Source of the DNA: Archegozetes longisetosus
Taxonomy: Eukaryota; Arthropoda; Arachnida; Sarcoptiformes; Trhypochthoniidae
Direction: 5' to 3'
NCBI GenBank assembly: GCA_018873245.2
Contig: JAEMBT020000006.1
Location: 8,825,855 to 8,889,854 of the forward strand
DNA length: 64,000 bases
Part shown: positions 9,745 to 21,000 of the stretch, piece by piece
Position numbering within the stretch: the first letter of the stretch is position 1
Layout: every line of letters starts with the position of its first letter
Notes under the pieces: generated by a model
Database searches by the model: none
Told to the model about the DNA's origin: nothing
Seen by the model: only the letters and a program-made list of their open reading frames with translations
Made by a program: the position numbers and the translations under genes

Positions 9745-11203
9745 TTCGCAATATTTTAGTTGATTATTTGTTAATAATATTAATAATAGCAACGGGTTTC
9801 TTCAAAATATATTTAAATTAATTGAATTTAGAAATAAATGAAAATTCAGTTCTGTTTTGCTTTCCTGAATTCAATGATAAACCAAAACATAAACAAATGA
9901 CGTCTTTTTAAACGTTTCTTAGCTATAATTTTCTCAATCGATAGAAAAAGTTTTAATTAAGGGAATGATTAGAATTAAATGAAGAGTTTATCATAAAATA
10001 GACAATCACTGTAACCATAAAATAGATCGGTTCGGACAGATCATTAGTGAAATCAGTTTTCAAATGTTTGATTGCAATTAGATTTCGAAAACTAAGTCAT
10101 TAAAGCAGTTGAAACAAATAACAATCAGTAAAACCTAAATGCTTTACAAAATATCTAAAGCACAAATTAGGTTTTTGTTTTGTCTCAATTGTATCTAAAG
10201 TATTAATAAATATTGATATTTGATGTGATTTCAAGAAAGTTGACTGCAATTTATAGCTAAAAGCTTAAACTTTTATCGGTTCACTTAAAGTTGTCCTAAA
10301 GATTGTATAGGTTTCTGAATAAGTTTGAGTTTTAAATCTAATCAACTTGTATGGGATGATAATTGCATTCGTATACAAATGGATCAACTCTTAATAAGTT
10401 GGACAATTGAACCAATTTTGCAATACATTCATTCGAGTTATATAAATTTGAGGCATCCTACAGAGGTGTGATCTACACATTCCTATCGATAAAAGGGTTC
10501 TATTATAAATTATATTTTAAAAAATATAAAGTATGAAAACTAAAATATTTTCAAAAATTAATCTACAACAATTTAAAAGTGTAAAAACTAGAGAAATACA
10601 GTTGGATATGACGTAAAAGAGGGAGAAAGAGATTCTGCTTGGAATTTATTGAGCGCCATCAGAACTCTTTCAAGTGTCTAGGGCAGCATCTAGAAAAGTT
10701 ACATAAGTGCAAAATCAAAATTTCATAATTAAACTACACGTCGTTATTACAAAAAGTGACTTTCGGTAAATTATATTAATATAGATATTGTCCTATGAAC
10801 TAGTTACAATGAGACAAGTTCTAGTTGTAGATAACATCTGAGTGGAATGCTAAATTTGATTCGATAAACTCTAAAGCCCTTAAAAACTAAGCTCTGACCG
10901 GAAGCTTCGGTTATTACCTTGTTTACACTTAATAATCATTGAATAGAAAGTTGAAAACTGTTGAAAAAGTGTTAAAGAGAATATAAACAAAAATTAGGTT
11001 TTATCTGAATTTCTTTGAAAATTTGTTTAACTGAAATAAAGTTTATGGAATCGCTTATTATCGATTACATACTAACATTTTCTAATTTATTTATATTTAC
11101 TAATATTACAGTTTTATTTAACTCGTTTAAACATAAACCGATTTTACATTCAGTTAATTTATAGTTAATCCTAGATTTAGATTAAGTTCAATGATAATCA
11201 AAT
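9745..11203. other. Intergenic interval between the two UQCR11 copies
   Basis: This is 1.46 kb of AT-rich sequence without a supported ORF. It should hold the promoter of copy 1 and the 3' end of copy 2 (a - strand AATAAA lies near 11088-11093). I see no transposon ends or target-site duplications that would explain the duplication. Confidence 0.5.
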
Positions 11204-11503
11204 TTAATCATCATTTTTCCATTTGGTGTTCAAGAACGGGACGTGTTGTAAGACATATTTCCAGTCACAGAAATAAGTAACGAGTAAAAAAGATGCAGTT
11301 CCATACACGGCACCCGAACGAGACCTAAACGGAGTAATTACATACTGTTTATCTCATTCAAGTCATCAAATATCTAAATAATATCAAAATTATTACCAAT
11401 TCTTCGTCCAATACAAATATTTAGTGACTGTTCTTTTAGGCCAAACACCTTTGAAGTTATTGTCTGGATGATGGAAGTTATGATGATCAAAGTGATGACC
11501 CAT
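11204..11503 (-). CDS. UQCR11: Cytochrome bc1 complex subunit UQCR11-like, copy 2 (His-rich N-terminus)
   Basis: Exons 11503-11397 and 11324-11204 flank a 72-bp intron (11396-11325) at the same position as in copy 1. They encode 75 aa. From FKGVWPKR to the C-terminus it matches copy 1 except the last few residues (KNDD versus KDDN). Its first 16 residues are different and histidine-rich (MGHHFDHHNFHHPDNN). Both frames are intact and use the same stop codon. Its 5' end faces that of NDUFS4, 438 bp away. Function is as for copy 1: a one-TM accessory subunit of complex III. Confidence 0.85.
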
Positions 11504-11941
11504 TACTACAATCAATATCGATTTGAATGTTAATTAAACGACTATGAAGTCTCTGATAAATATTTGTCCTTACTTCGTCAGTCAAAACGTTTATAAATAA
11601 CGACTTTTAGCTCAAAAACTTAAGTTCAGTTTATTACCTTAAATAACTTTCAGCTTAGAAAATTAAATCAAATTCAGTCCAATTTATGTTTTTTTAACTT
11701 TTAATTTGGTTAATTGTAATGTAAAATTAGTATTAAATTATTAACACATTAAAATTAATAGAAGTTTTGATAACAAATTTGTGAGAAAGAATTTCGTCAA
11801 AATAACGATATTTATGAATGAATAGAGAATCTATTCTTCGATAGAATAGTAAACAAATATTTGGTTCTAATAATTGAGTCTAAAATCTACTCAATCAAAT
11901 AATTAATAATAATTAAATAAATCAAAACTCACACCGAAGAT
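11504..11941. promoter_or_regulatory. Divergent promoter interval, UQCR11 copy 2 / NDUFS4
   Basis: A complex III gene (-) and a complex I gene (+) start from opposite sides of this 438-bp AT-rich interval. A shared bidirectional promoter is likely from the layout alone; no specific motif is recognised. Confidence 0.4.
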
Positions 11942-12659
11942 ATGTCTCTTCATATTCTCAAAGCCAATAATTGTGTTCTGAATATATTTCGGTAAATATT
12001 TCTAATCTAATAATTTGATTTTAAAGATTAAAAGATATGTTTTTACTAAAATAACAGTCAAGCAATTGGTACAAAGGCTCGACTTTTATCAAACCAGAAC
12101 TCAAAAAATGCATCAAAGCTAGCACTTTATACGCAAAAGAAGGACACAAACTTTGAGCTGATGGATCCCGAGCTGAAAAAGCATACAATTGAATTGAATA
12201 AAACATTAATCACTGTTGAAGAACCGATGGATATCACCAGCCTCAGTGGAGTTCCCGAAGAACACAAATACGAGCGAAGAGCTAGGATTAGTAGACCTGC
12301 CAAAAATGCCATGCAGTCCGGGACTAATGATACTAAAATCTGGAGACTGGATTTCGAGAATAGAGAGCGTTGGGAGAACCCCTTAATGGGATGGGCTTCA
12401 ACGTCAGTCATTAATTCACATGATTTTACTCATTTTTTCCTTTGATTTTATCAATAAACAAAGTCTCTTTCGATCTATTAGAGGTGATCCCTTGTCTAAT
12501 ATGAATCTTTGGTTCACCACCAAAGAAGATGCTGCAGAATTTTGTGAAAAGAATGGTTGGTATTATGAGATTGATGAGCCTCAAGAACGAAGGAATCTTA
12601 ATAAAAGTTATTCTGACAACTTCTCGTGGAATAAACGAACGCGAGTCGGAACTAAATAA
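11942..12659 (+). CDS. NDUFS4: NADH dehydrogenase (ubiquinone) iron-sulfur protein 4, mitochondrial
   Basis: Three exons, 11942-11991, 12058-12402 and 12482-12659, joined in phase through introns of 66 and 79 bp, encode 190 aa (human 175). NDUFS4 is an accessory subunit on the matrix arm of complex I, needed for assembly and stability near the NADH-oxidising module. The first exon supplies a short basic, hydrophobic presequence for import. Family hallmarks are [56 protein letters not shown] and the C-terminal [12 protein letters not shown]. The mammalian C-terminal RVSTK phosphosite serine is Gly here. AATAAA at 12772 is a likely polyadenylation signal. It converges with ETFA. Confidence 0.95.
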
Positions 12660-13142
12660 TTATTTTGATTGTTATGTATATATAAGTTATTGTATTAATA
12701 GAATGGTAGCTTAGATAACAATAATTATAAAATTTTTGATGAGAAAAATTGGTTCTTAGCGTTGAAATGATAATAAACTCTAAATTCGATTCCATTGTAA
12801 GCTTCGCCTTCTAGTGTTTGTTTTATACGCTCATTCATAGTCTCCAATGAGTGAACTTTTCGATTCAAATAATGAAAATTAAAACATCAAAGCGTTTGTA
12901 ATCGAAATTATTTTCATGTATCAATTGTAAGGATTGCAATAAGTCTGTTTGTGTAAATCAGGATCTTTGGATAGGGAATATACTATTTTAAGATCTTATG
13001 AAAGATGTTCTTAATTTCTAAAACTGGATAGAATTAACCAATTAAAAAATAGTCTCTTCACATAAGATATCGTAAATAAATTTTTTAATACCAAACACAA
13101 TATATGATATAAAAGTTAAAATCTTAAAAATTATTTATACAA
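12660..13142. other. Convergent 3' interval NDUFS4 / ETFA
   Basis: This 483-bp AT-rich gap lies between two stop codons. AATAAA at 12772-12777 (+) fits NDUFS4; a - strand ATTAAA (TTTAAT at about 13084) may serve ETFA. No ORF is seen. Confidence 0.5.
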
Positions 13143-14365
13143 TCATTTGCTTAGAAAGCTATCGATCTTTTGATTAATTTCGGGTATAGCTTGAAACAAG
13201 TCTGCCACTAAACCAAGATCTGCGACTTGAAAGATGGGTGCATCAGGGTCTTTGTTGATGGCAACTATTGTTTTAGAGTCTTTCATTCCAGCCAAATGCT
13301 GAATAGCACCAGATATGCCGACAGCGATATAGAGTTCCTGAAATTGATTTCATACTCAACTAAAAATCAACTCAAATTGATTAAAACACGACTTACGGGT
13401 GCAACAATTTTTCCAGTCTGTCCGACTTGCAAGTCATTCGGGACAAACCCTGCATCGACAGCTGCACGCGACGCACCGACTGCTGCATTTATTTTATCGG
13501 CCAAATCATAGAGCATTTTGAAATTTTCTCCACTTTTCATTCCTCTTCCACCAGAAATAACACGCGAAGCACTGGTCAATTCCGGTCTTTCGCTTTTAGT
13601 CAATTCCTGACTCAACCATTCGGGCAATGCATTTTTCCCTAAATCATCGCTAGAGACCTGTTCTGTTGCTGCATCTCCTGTTCCGACAGCCGCAGCTTCG
13701 AATGCAGTTCCTCTGACTGTAATTAATTTGATCACATCCAAAACTTTGATGGTTTGCAAAGCATTTCCTGCAAATATCGGACGAACAAAAGTGTCCGAAC
13801 TTTTGACTTCTATTATCTCAGAAACGGGAGACACATCCAATTGGGCCGCAACTCTTGGGATCAAATTCTGATCGGAAAATAAGCGAATAAGTGATCAAAT
13901 TAATAGCAGTTATCATAAATGCAAACCTTTCCGACAGAACTGGCACCAGAAATAATATGAGAGAAGTTGAACTGTTTATGAGCTTTAATAACTAATTGAG
14001 TCAAGATTTCAGGCAGAAAGCCTTGAAAGACTTGGTCTTCTGCAACCAGAATCTTTTTGATTCCATCCACCTTCTTTAAAGTGCTGACCACATCAGCAAC
14101 TTTAGTGCCCGCAACGAGGCATGAGACATCGGCACCAATTTTTTTGGCTGCAGTTATTGTATTCAAAGTGATTGGAGACAACTTTTCATTATTGTGGTCA
14201 ACGATCACTAATGAGCTCCCAAATCGATACTGTTCTGAAAACCTCTGTTTTTATTTTATTTAAATAGAAATCAATTAAAACAAGATTTCATCAAATCAAT
14301 TACTGAAATTTTCTTACTTTGACTCCAACTGAAAGCCAATTATGTTTAGTATATAAGCGAAACAT
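13143..14365 (-). CDS. ETFA: Electron transfer flavoprotein subunit alpha, mitochondrial
   Basis: Four exons, 14365-14318, 14229-13927, 13867-13397 and 13337-13143, all join in phase 0 and encode 338 aa (human 333). ETF alpha/beta takes electrons from matrix acyl-CoA and other dehydrogenases and passes them to ETF-ubiquinone oxidoreductase; alpha binds FAD. The first exon is a 16-aa targeting start ([10 protein letters not shown]...). The N-terminal domain has [14 protein letters not shown] and SCLVAGTK. The C-terminal FAD domain has [50 protein letters not shown] and GAIQHLAGM, then [15 protein letters not shown], all hallmark blocks. The donor of exon 2 is GTTTGC, a weaker form also seen in prickle. 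The exon 2 acceptor was chosen by phase (AACAG, not the TTCAG seven bases upstream on that strand). Confidence 0.97.
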
Positions 14366-15139
14366 TACTATAAAATAATATTTATATTACTTTAGTAAAA
14401 TTATATTCAATTATTTTCAGTTATTTCTAATCGTTCAAACTTAAAAGTCTTGAACGGATTTAATAGACTTTGGACTCATCAATAGCTAAGTATTTTATCA
14501 ATGAGTTTAGAGGCTGTCAATCAACTTAAAACAAGCAACGTCTGAAAATGACGTTTTTAAAATAAAATTCATTTAAAACACTTATTCGTTAATAATTAAG
14601 AATAATAATAATAATATTACTAGAAGCGTTCTCAAATTTTGCATAATTATTAATGTTTTAAACGAATTAATGAACACACCTACTAAATATTGAAATGAAA
14701 ATGTTCAAACAAAAACCTGGCGACAAAAGCATTTAAACGTAATTTACATACAACAACTAATGAGAATTAAGTTTTAATGTCAAATTAAAGCTTAAGTAGA
14801 GATTTTCGTTTTGAATAGTAATTGTCGAAAATGGGATTTATAATTAAGTTTAGTTTAAACAAACGCCCATAAAACATATGAATTGCAAAATTCTATTCAG
14901 ACATTGTTCAATAATAAGCAATGTTTTGCAAAAAATACTAATTTAGTCGATATTTAGCGGCAGCTTTAAAACTATTAAGTTTATAACAATTGTCATTATT
15001 CCCAAAGAATAACTTGAATTGATTTGGAAGTCAAAGTAAGCATAGTTTTCAGAGTTTATCAAACTTTACTCCAGTATTGATTGAGACTGAATGAAAGCTA
15101 ATTGATTTGAAAAGTTTAGGTTCAATTAGATTAGATTAG

Positions 15140-15159
15140 TTAGGGTTAGGTTAGGTTAG
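15140..15159 (+). repeat. TTAGG-type telomere-like islet
   Basis: About four units of TTAGG(G) occur in a row, extended to the left by TTAGATTAG-like degenerate units. TTAGG is the ancestral arthropod telomere repeat. A shorter match (GGTTAGGTTAGGA) lies at about 24230. Confidence 0.5.
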
Positions 15160-16010
15160 CAAAATGAATCTCTGATTCTCTAACTTTTATAAGTAATCTA
15201 TTTTCAGTCAGTTATACTTTATTCTGACAACCTTCAATTTGAGCATTATTTCAGTGAAATTACTCAGAAAAATTAATTCATCAGATAATTCATTTGAATG
15301 CCTTCCTTTCTATATTTAGAAATGATTTTTAAAAATGCGTTTTCCACTCCTAACAAACAATCACTTAATTTGACTTAAAATACTCATGTAATACAAGTCT
15401 AGTGAAGTGAAACATTAATAATTGAATAAATATACGCTTACGTGATGACTCATTACAAAGATTGATTAGAAATTGTTTAAAGATCAAAAGATACTAGAAG
15501 AAGGGTTAAAAGAAATATTTAGAATTATCCTATTTCCGATCTTGAAAACATTAGGTTTTATATAAAGCGATTTTGTCACTTTGAAGCTGGCATCGTTCTT
15601 TCTTTCTTCTAGTAAACACTACAATCTTTCATTGTTTTAAACACTTGTCTATTCAACTGGACATAAGTTATGCATTAAAACCTTCAGTATTCAACTGATT
15701 TTCAACAAACTTTTCGTTCAATCCAAATTCATGATAAATGTTCTCGAAAAACATAGACGCTCTTTAGAATAAATTTAAATATCAATAACCTCTTAGATAT
15801 GTCGACTTTTCAATTTTTTGCTCATTTCCATAAATATTTATTTAATATACTGATCTCTATCTTATATTTGAACAGAAACTCACATGATTTTGGGGTTTAT
15901 CAGTTTTTCAACAACTATTATTAATTGATATGAAGCAAATGTTGTTTGTAAAAAATTTATATATACAAAGCTATTTTCTTATTTCTTGAGCTTTCTGTTA
16001 ACACGAATTC

Positions 16011-16033
16011 AGGTGAGATCTTGCATCTCACCT
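16011..16033. other. Perfect 9-bp stem, 5-nt loop hairpin followed by T5
   Basis: AGGTGAGAT and ATCTCACCT flank CTTGC and are followed by a run of five T. It looks like a Rho-independent or Pol III style stop, but no RNA gene is recognised upstream. Confidence 0.4.
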
Positions 16034-17880
16034 TTTTGGTAAAATTTTACAGATTTTGTGCATAAGTTCAATATGCAAGAGAAAAATTAAGATTCGGGTA
16101 ATTAACTTTGGACTATTATGATATTTGAAAAAAAATATTATTAATGTTGATCACGTTGTAGCTATTGTAGAGTATACATTGGTGCTTGTACAGTACACCT
16201 CGACACTTGTGAAGCTAAAGCTGATTGTCTTAGAATAAGGCTGAAGGGCAACATTACTTTTGTCTGTATTGTGTAGAACTAATTAATAAAATTTCAAAAA
16301 TAGATTGATTTTCTTTCTCACGCATAGATTAGAAACGCATAATTTATCAAAAGGTATGTAAATATAAGAGAGGATCATTGAAATAAAAGACAAACAAGTA
16401 TCATTGGAAAAGATAGACCGATCTCCACTGAAACGTATCGAAAACCGAATTTTATGCATGAAAATATTCTATTTTCTAACCGAATAATAAATTGACAGCT
16501 ATTTTCAATCAATTTTTCAACTAATTTTTTTAACATGCTAATGACAATTTTGTTCTTATTCAAAGAAAAATCTAAATTTTGTAAACTTTTAGTCTACAAC
16601 TTGTGTTCAAATAAATCATTGAAAGCAGTACTTCAGAAAGAAATAAAGAGTCAATTTTGTTCTGTCTTTTTATTGTTCGTGTCGAAACTGTTTGATTGAA
16701 ACTTAAGTTGGATTCACTGAAAAGATGAGAATTGGGAAAAAGATCTTAAATAGAAATTAATGATTAATTTGATATATGCAGCTGAAAAGAAACTAAATTT
16801 GACTCACATTCTTTTTGGGGCTCCTCCTTCCCGGCTGAAGAATGATTTCCAAGAAATATAAAGGGGAAAACTTGAATTATAAGCTCATAAAAGTTGGAGA
16901 TAGGAAAATAGGGGTTAAGTTTTAAAGAAACATAAATATGATTGCAAATACATAATCAGGAAAGTATTATTATTTGGCGTCATATGGCATGCGGTTTGGA
17001 GAAACACATTCATGTCTTATGTTATAAATTGATTGCTTCAAATTCTAAGAATTCATTTCTATGTTAGACTTCGCTAGGAATATATTAAAGATTCTTTACT
17101 AAAAATAACTTTAATGTGAATATTATTAATGACAACATTAGAGCCAAAGCATTAATAAGAGTTGTGGAAACTTTTTCATGAATAAAGTATACATAACTAA
17201 GCACAAAGTCATAAGGATAAATGGCTTTAATTAAAGCTATTCAGTAATGATTAATCTTAATTGAGGCAAAAATTCAATAAATTAGTTGTAATATTCCGTT
17301 ATTTGAAAGGGGAACAAGTGATAAATAGCAAATAGAGCAAAAGTCTAAATCTTAATAAATATGTCATAATAACTATAGTTTAGTAAAAATATTAGTCCAA
17401 CTGTTTATTTAACTTTCTGAGCCCCACATTTTGTCCGATTTTTCCAATCAGCGACAGTTTTTGTCAATTTTGTTGAGTTAACTTGTCAAAAAATGAACAA
17501 TATTTGATAAGTTGTTTTGAGCTAAATTATCAACAAATAAAACAATAGAACAGGTAGAAGAGGAATGAAAACTCATGAGTTAGTAGAAAGCAAGAAAGAA
17601 GTGATGATGGTTGGATTATAAAATAGTTAATAGAGCTAGAATTGAATTAAATAGAGAATGTTTAGCCAATGATAAAGTGGTGGAATAGAAGCAGTGTAAG
17701 TTGGAGCGTGTGGGGTGTTTCATGATAGGCTGATTGGCACAGGGACGTCATTGAGGAGTAGAGTAAAGCGTTCGAGTATTTCGTGCTTAAGCAGTGTCGA
17801 ACCATCGTTGCATCTCACCAGACAACCCGATTCTACTCTATAAGCCTATTTGGTGGTGTGAAAGCTTCAATTTTCTTACA

Positions 17881-17920
17881 ATATATATATAAACCGGGAG
17901 TGAACAGCCTCTCACTCATG
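17881..17920 (+). promoter_or_regulatory. Probable core promoter of the ARID3/retn gene (TATA box)
   Basis: A TATATATATAAA box at about 17881-17893 is followed 25-30 bp later by a pyrimidine-rich CTCACTC that would suit an initiator. A 5'UTR of roughly 140 nt would then lead to the ATG at 18053. Confidence 0.45.
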
Positions 17921-18052
17921 TTCATTTTACTCCTTTAGTGCTGAAACCCGCTGTGATTATTTGTTTTTGTATTTTTTCTTGTGTGGTGTGGTTTTTGGGT
18001 AAAAGTATTCAAAATTCGTGTCAAAAACAGAGCCCCCGTACCGTCCTATCAA

Positions 18053-18088
18053 ATGGATCACAACGACTCTGATATGGATGGGAGCATA
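18053..18088 (+). CDS. retn: ARID3/retn exon 1
   Basis: ATG at 18053, 12 codons (MDHNDSDMDGSI), with a GTAAGT donor at 18089. Phase 0 fits the exon at 29160. The acidic peptide runs on naturally into the acidic start of exon 2, and a TATA box lies 160 bp upstream, supporting this as the real first exon across an 11-kb intron. Confidence 0.65.
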
Positions 18089-21000
18089 GTAAGTGTTAAC
18101 ATATTTTCAATAGTCTCATTTACGAATTGACCACGTGCTCAAATCTATTGTCACGATTAAACTTCTCATTAAAGTACCATCCCCTTAAACTATTGTGAAC
18201 AGATTATATCTAGCGTGTAAGCTATGATTTATTTCTGATATTTAGATAGCCCTTAATTTTAGCCTAACTCACTCAATATATCAAGAATGAGAAGCCGTTA
18301 CACCAGTTTAACGGTACTCCTAAATGATGGCCAAACTTGTTGACCATTAATGTAAGGCAATTATTAGCTTTAAAAATGATAGATATCTTGATTAAAGTGT
18401 TGAGATTTATTGAGTTAGATTTAGAAAATTAAAAAATGATTTATTACTAGTTGTTAGGAATAAGAGAAACGTTTAATGACTATAATAGGCTAAAATTGTT
18501 AACTACATGAAGATGCGTGTTGGTATTTATGAAAACAGTTAAACAGTAACTTATGCCGAGATTCCTTTGATCGTAACATACATCAATTAATAGCTTATAC
18601 GCGCCTCATTTTCAACATTTCATTTACTCTAAGTGTATATTTAATATTATAATCGGAATGTTTGGGCAGATTTTATGTTTTTCGTGTGATGTTTCTCTTC
18701 AGTATCAGTCTTTATTATAATGTGAAAAGCGTGTTCAATTTGAATGACAACGATAGTCATTATACATATGTAAGCAATACCTGTTGCTATTTTAACTAAA
18801 CTTGTGTTGCGCCAAACACATAACACTTTCTTCTTCTTCTTCCACTGCCCAACACAAAAGTGAACCTTATCCGCCAAATACAACTGTTTATTTTCTTAAT
18901 GAGTGGTAATGTCATCAAATTATAAAGATTTCTATTTAGTTAAGGCTTTAATAAGACAGAAAAGCATTAATGAGACGAAATGGTTGATAATCGTAATTCT
19001 AATAGAAATAATATTTATTTGGACTAAACATTTTCGATGTTATGTTAATGCAGAAATAGTTACCAGATCAGATTTATTAGTATTTATATGGATGGTATTT
19101 ATGTCTTATATGGATCGAGAAGTCATATTAATGAATCTGATTATAGAAAATTGTATGCTTTCTCTTATATTGATCAATTTGATTATATACAACTCTATGG
19201 TAAAGCTTATGTACAACTCTATGGTAAACCTTATGTACATCTGCCTTGAAAGGCTAGAGAAAGTGATTATGTGCTAAACTTCATGGCAATATTGTTTCAT
19301 AGCAATGAACGTGACTCGATAAATGTTTACACTATTTCGCAACTGACAGATCATTGAGAAGATAGCTTGCTTTTTGATCGCACCAACACTTCTAATTCAT
19401 TACAATAGCCTGAATAAATTTGAACTTTATTATCAATTAATTCAATTGAATCATTTGGTTTGAGCATAAGTTATTTGTCTGCCAGTTGTTTGTCTCAACT
19501 AATTAATTATGTATATAAAGTCCGTATTGTTTCCTTTGCAGTTATCAGAAATATGGTATCGAAACCTATTAGAATCTGATTAGAAGGATTAATATGACTG
19601 GAAAATAGCCCTTAGTTTTTATTGCACTTGACTTTCAATGATAAACTAAGTTTTGATCTGATGTTTTTCGGTTAAAGTTATGTTTGTTTTCAAGTATAAC
19701 TCACTATTCAATTAGCCGATAGTGTGTTTAATAGATTTAAATGGTTTGAAAACTAAGTCTCTCTTTGAAAGTTTGTCGGTACCCTCGAGAAAAATGCTTT
19801 TCAAAACTCAAAAATTAAGCTTAGATTAATTGCTCTAAAGCAAAATAGTGTTCATTTTAATGTTCGTTTGGAGTAGTCCTTCATATATGATCATATGGTC
19901 GGATTAGTGCTATAAAGTGCTATCTGCAATACTGTTTCAATGGGTGATAGCACTTTATAGCAATTGCTCCACCAAATTATATGAATACCAAAATCATTTA
20001 GAGGGGAAGAGATCATAAATTTTTGAATCTTTAATAATTATCATTGCAATGATTGCATGCATGCTCTGGATTTCGTGTGAAACTTATGCTGATCTAAAAC
20101 TATGAAATCCCCTTATTTTAAGTTTGATGATTACGAAAGAGAATAATATAATTTATACAATATTCATGAGTCTGTATCGCTTACAGTCGAGTGATTTTGT
20201 TCATGGATCGCTTGTGACTTATAAATACTTGAAAGACCCATTTAATAGAAGGCACCTATTATTCTCTCAACTCCTATCCCTTATTCAGATGAGAATTTGC
20301 CAAAAATATTGTTATCGTAATCATTCCGATGAGTCTGCTATGCATTGACTATTGGATTGTTTCTCTCAATAATGGTTGTTCTTCAGCACGAACGCATATT
20401 TGGGAAAATCTTGTCACCATAGCGTGCTTGTCCATTTCCTCATGTGCCGTTTGACAGCTTTCCAGTATTGTTCATAAGTATTGTTCATAATATCTCATAA
20501 TTTTTCAGTAAACAAACTCTATATAAGTTAAAATGTTTGAAATATCAACAAATCACAATAAGGTTTGACAATGTTATTGAGAGGATTAACTATTGGTACT
20601 TATTCGTGAGTGCATGCAAACATTTGTTAGTTGAATGAACTTAAAAAAAGGCTAAGCATAACAAAAGAATTGCCGATTTCAATATTAATTATTTCTATTT
20701 AATTGCATAGGAGCATTAAGTAATTGTTTCATCGACCTGTTAAACAGTAGCTAAGTATTAAAGTATAGCGTTCACTCATTCACATCAATGAAATGACAGC
20801 ATATGTGCGATAGCTGCGACATGTCTATATGTGTTTTATACATATTATTTGCAAACGAGGTAATGAACATTTCCAAAGCGAATAATGAAGATTTCGGAAA
20901 GCGAATAATCAACATTTTGATGATGAGTCATATTCACGAATGCATGATATTGTTAAGGCTGGCTTCACTTATAATTGCCTTCTGAGTGGGCGTTATTCCT

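Larger units (their letters stand above)
14366..17880. other. Intergenic interval ETFA / ARID3
   Basis: The 5' ends of ETFA (-) and the ARID3 gene (+) face each other across about 3.5 kb. I find only short chance ORFs, a TTAGG-like islet at 15140-15159 and a perfect 9-bp hairpin at 16011-16033. Enhancers of the ARID3 gene could lie here, but no motif is recognised. Confidence 0.5.

Noticed and set aside
12127-12411. 94-aa - strand ORF
   Set aside because: Antisense shadow of NDUFS4 exon 2.
13227-13642. + strand ORFs over ETFA
   Set aside because: Antisense shadows of ETFA exons 3 and 4.
18903-19277. 124-aa + strand ORF in ARID3 intron 1
   Set aside because: Ile/Met/Leu-rich AT-driven frame with an internal short sequence duplication; no family resemblance and no transcript signals.
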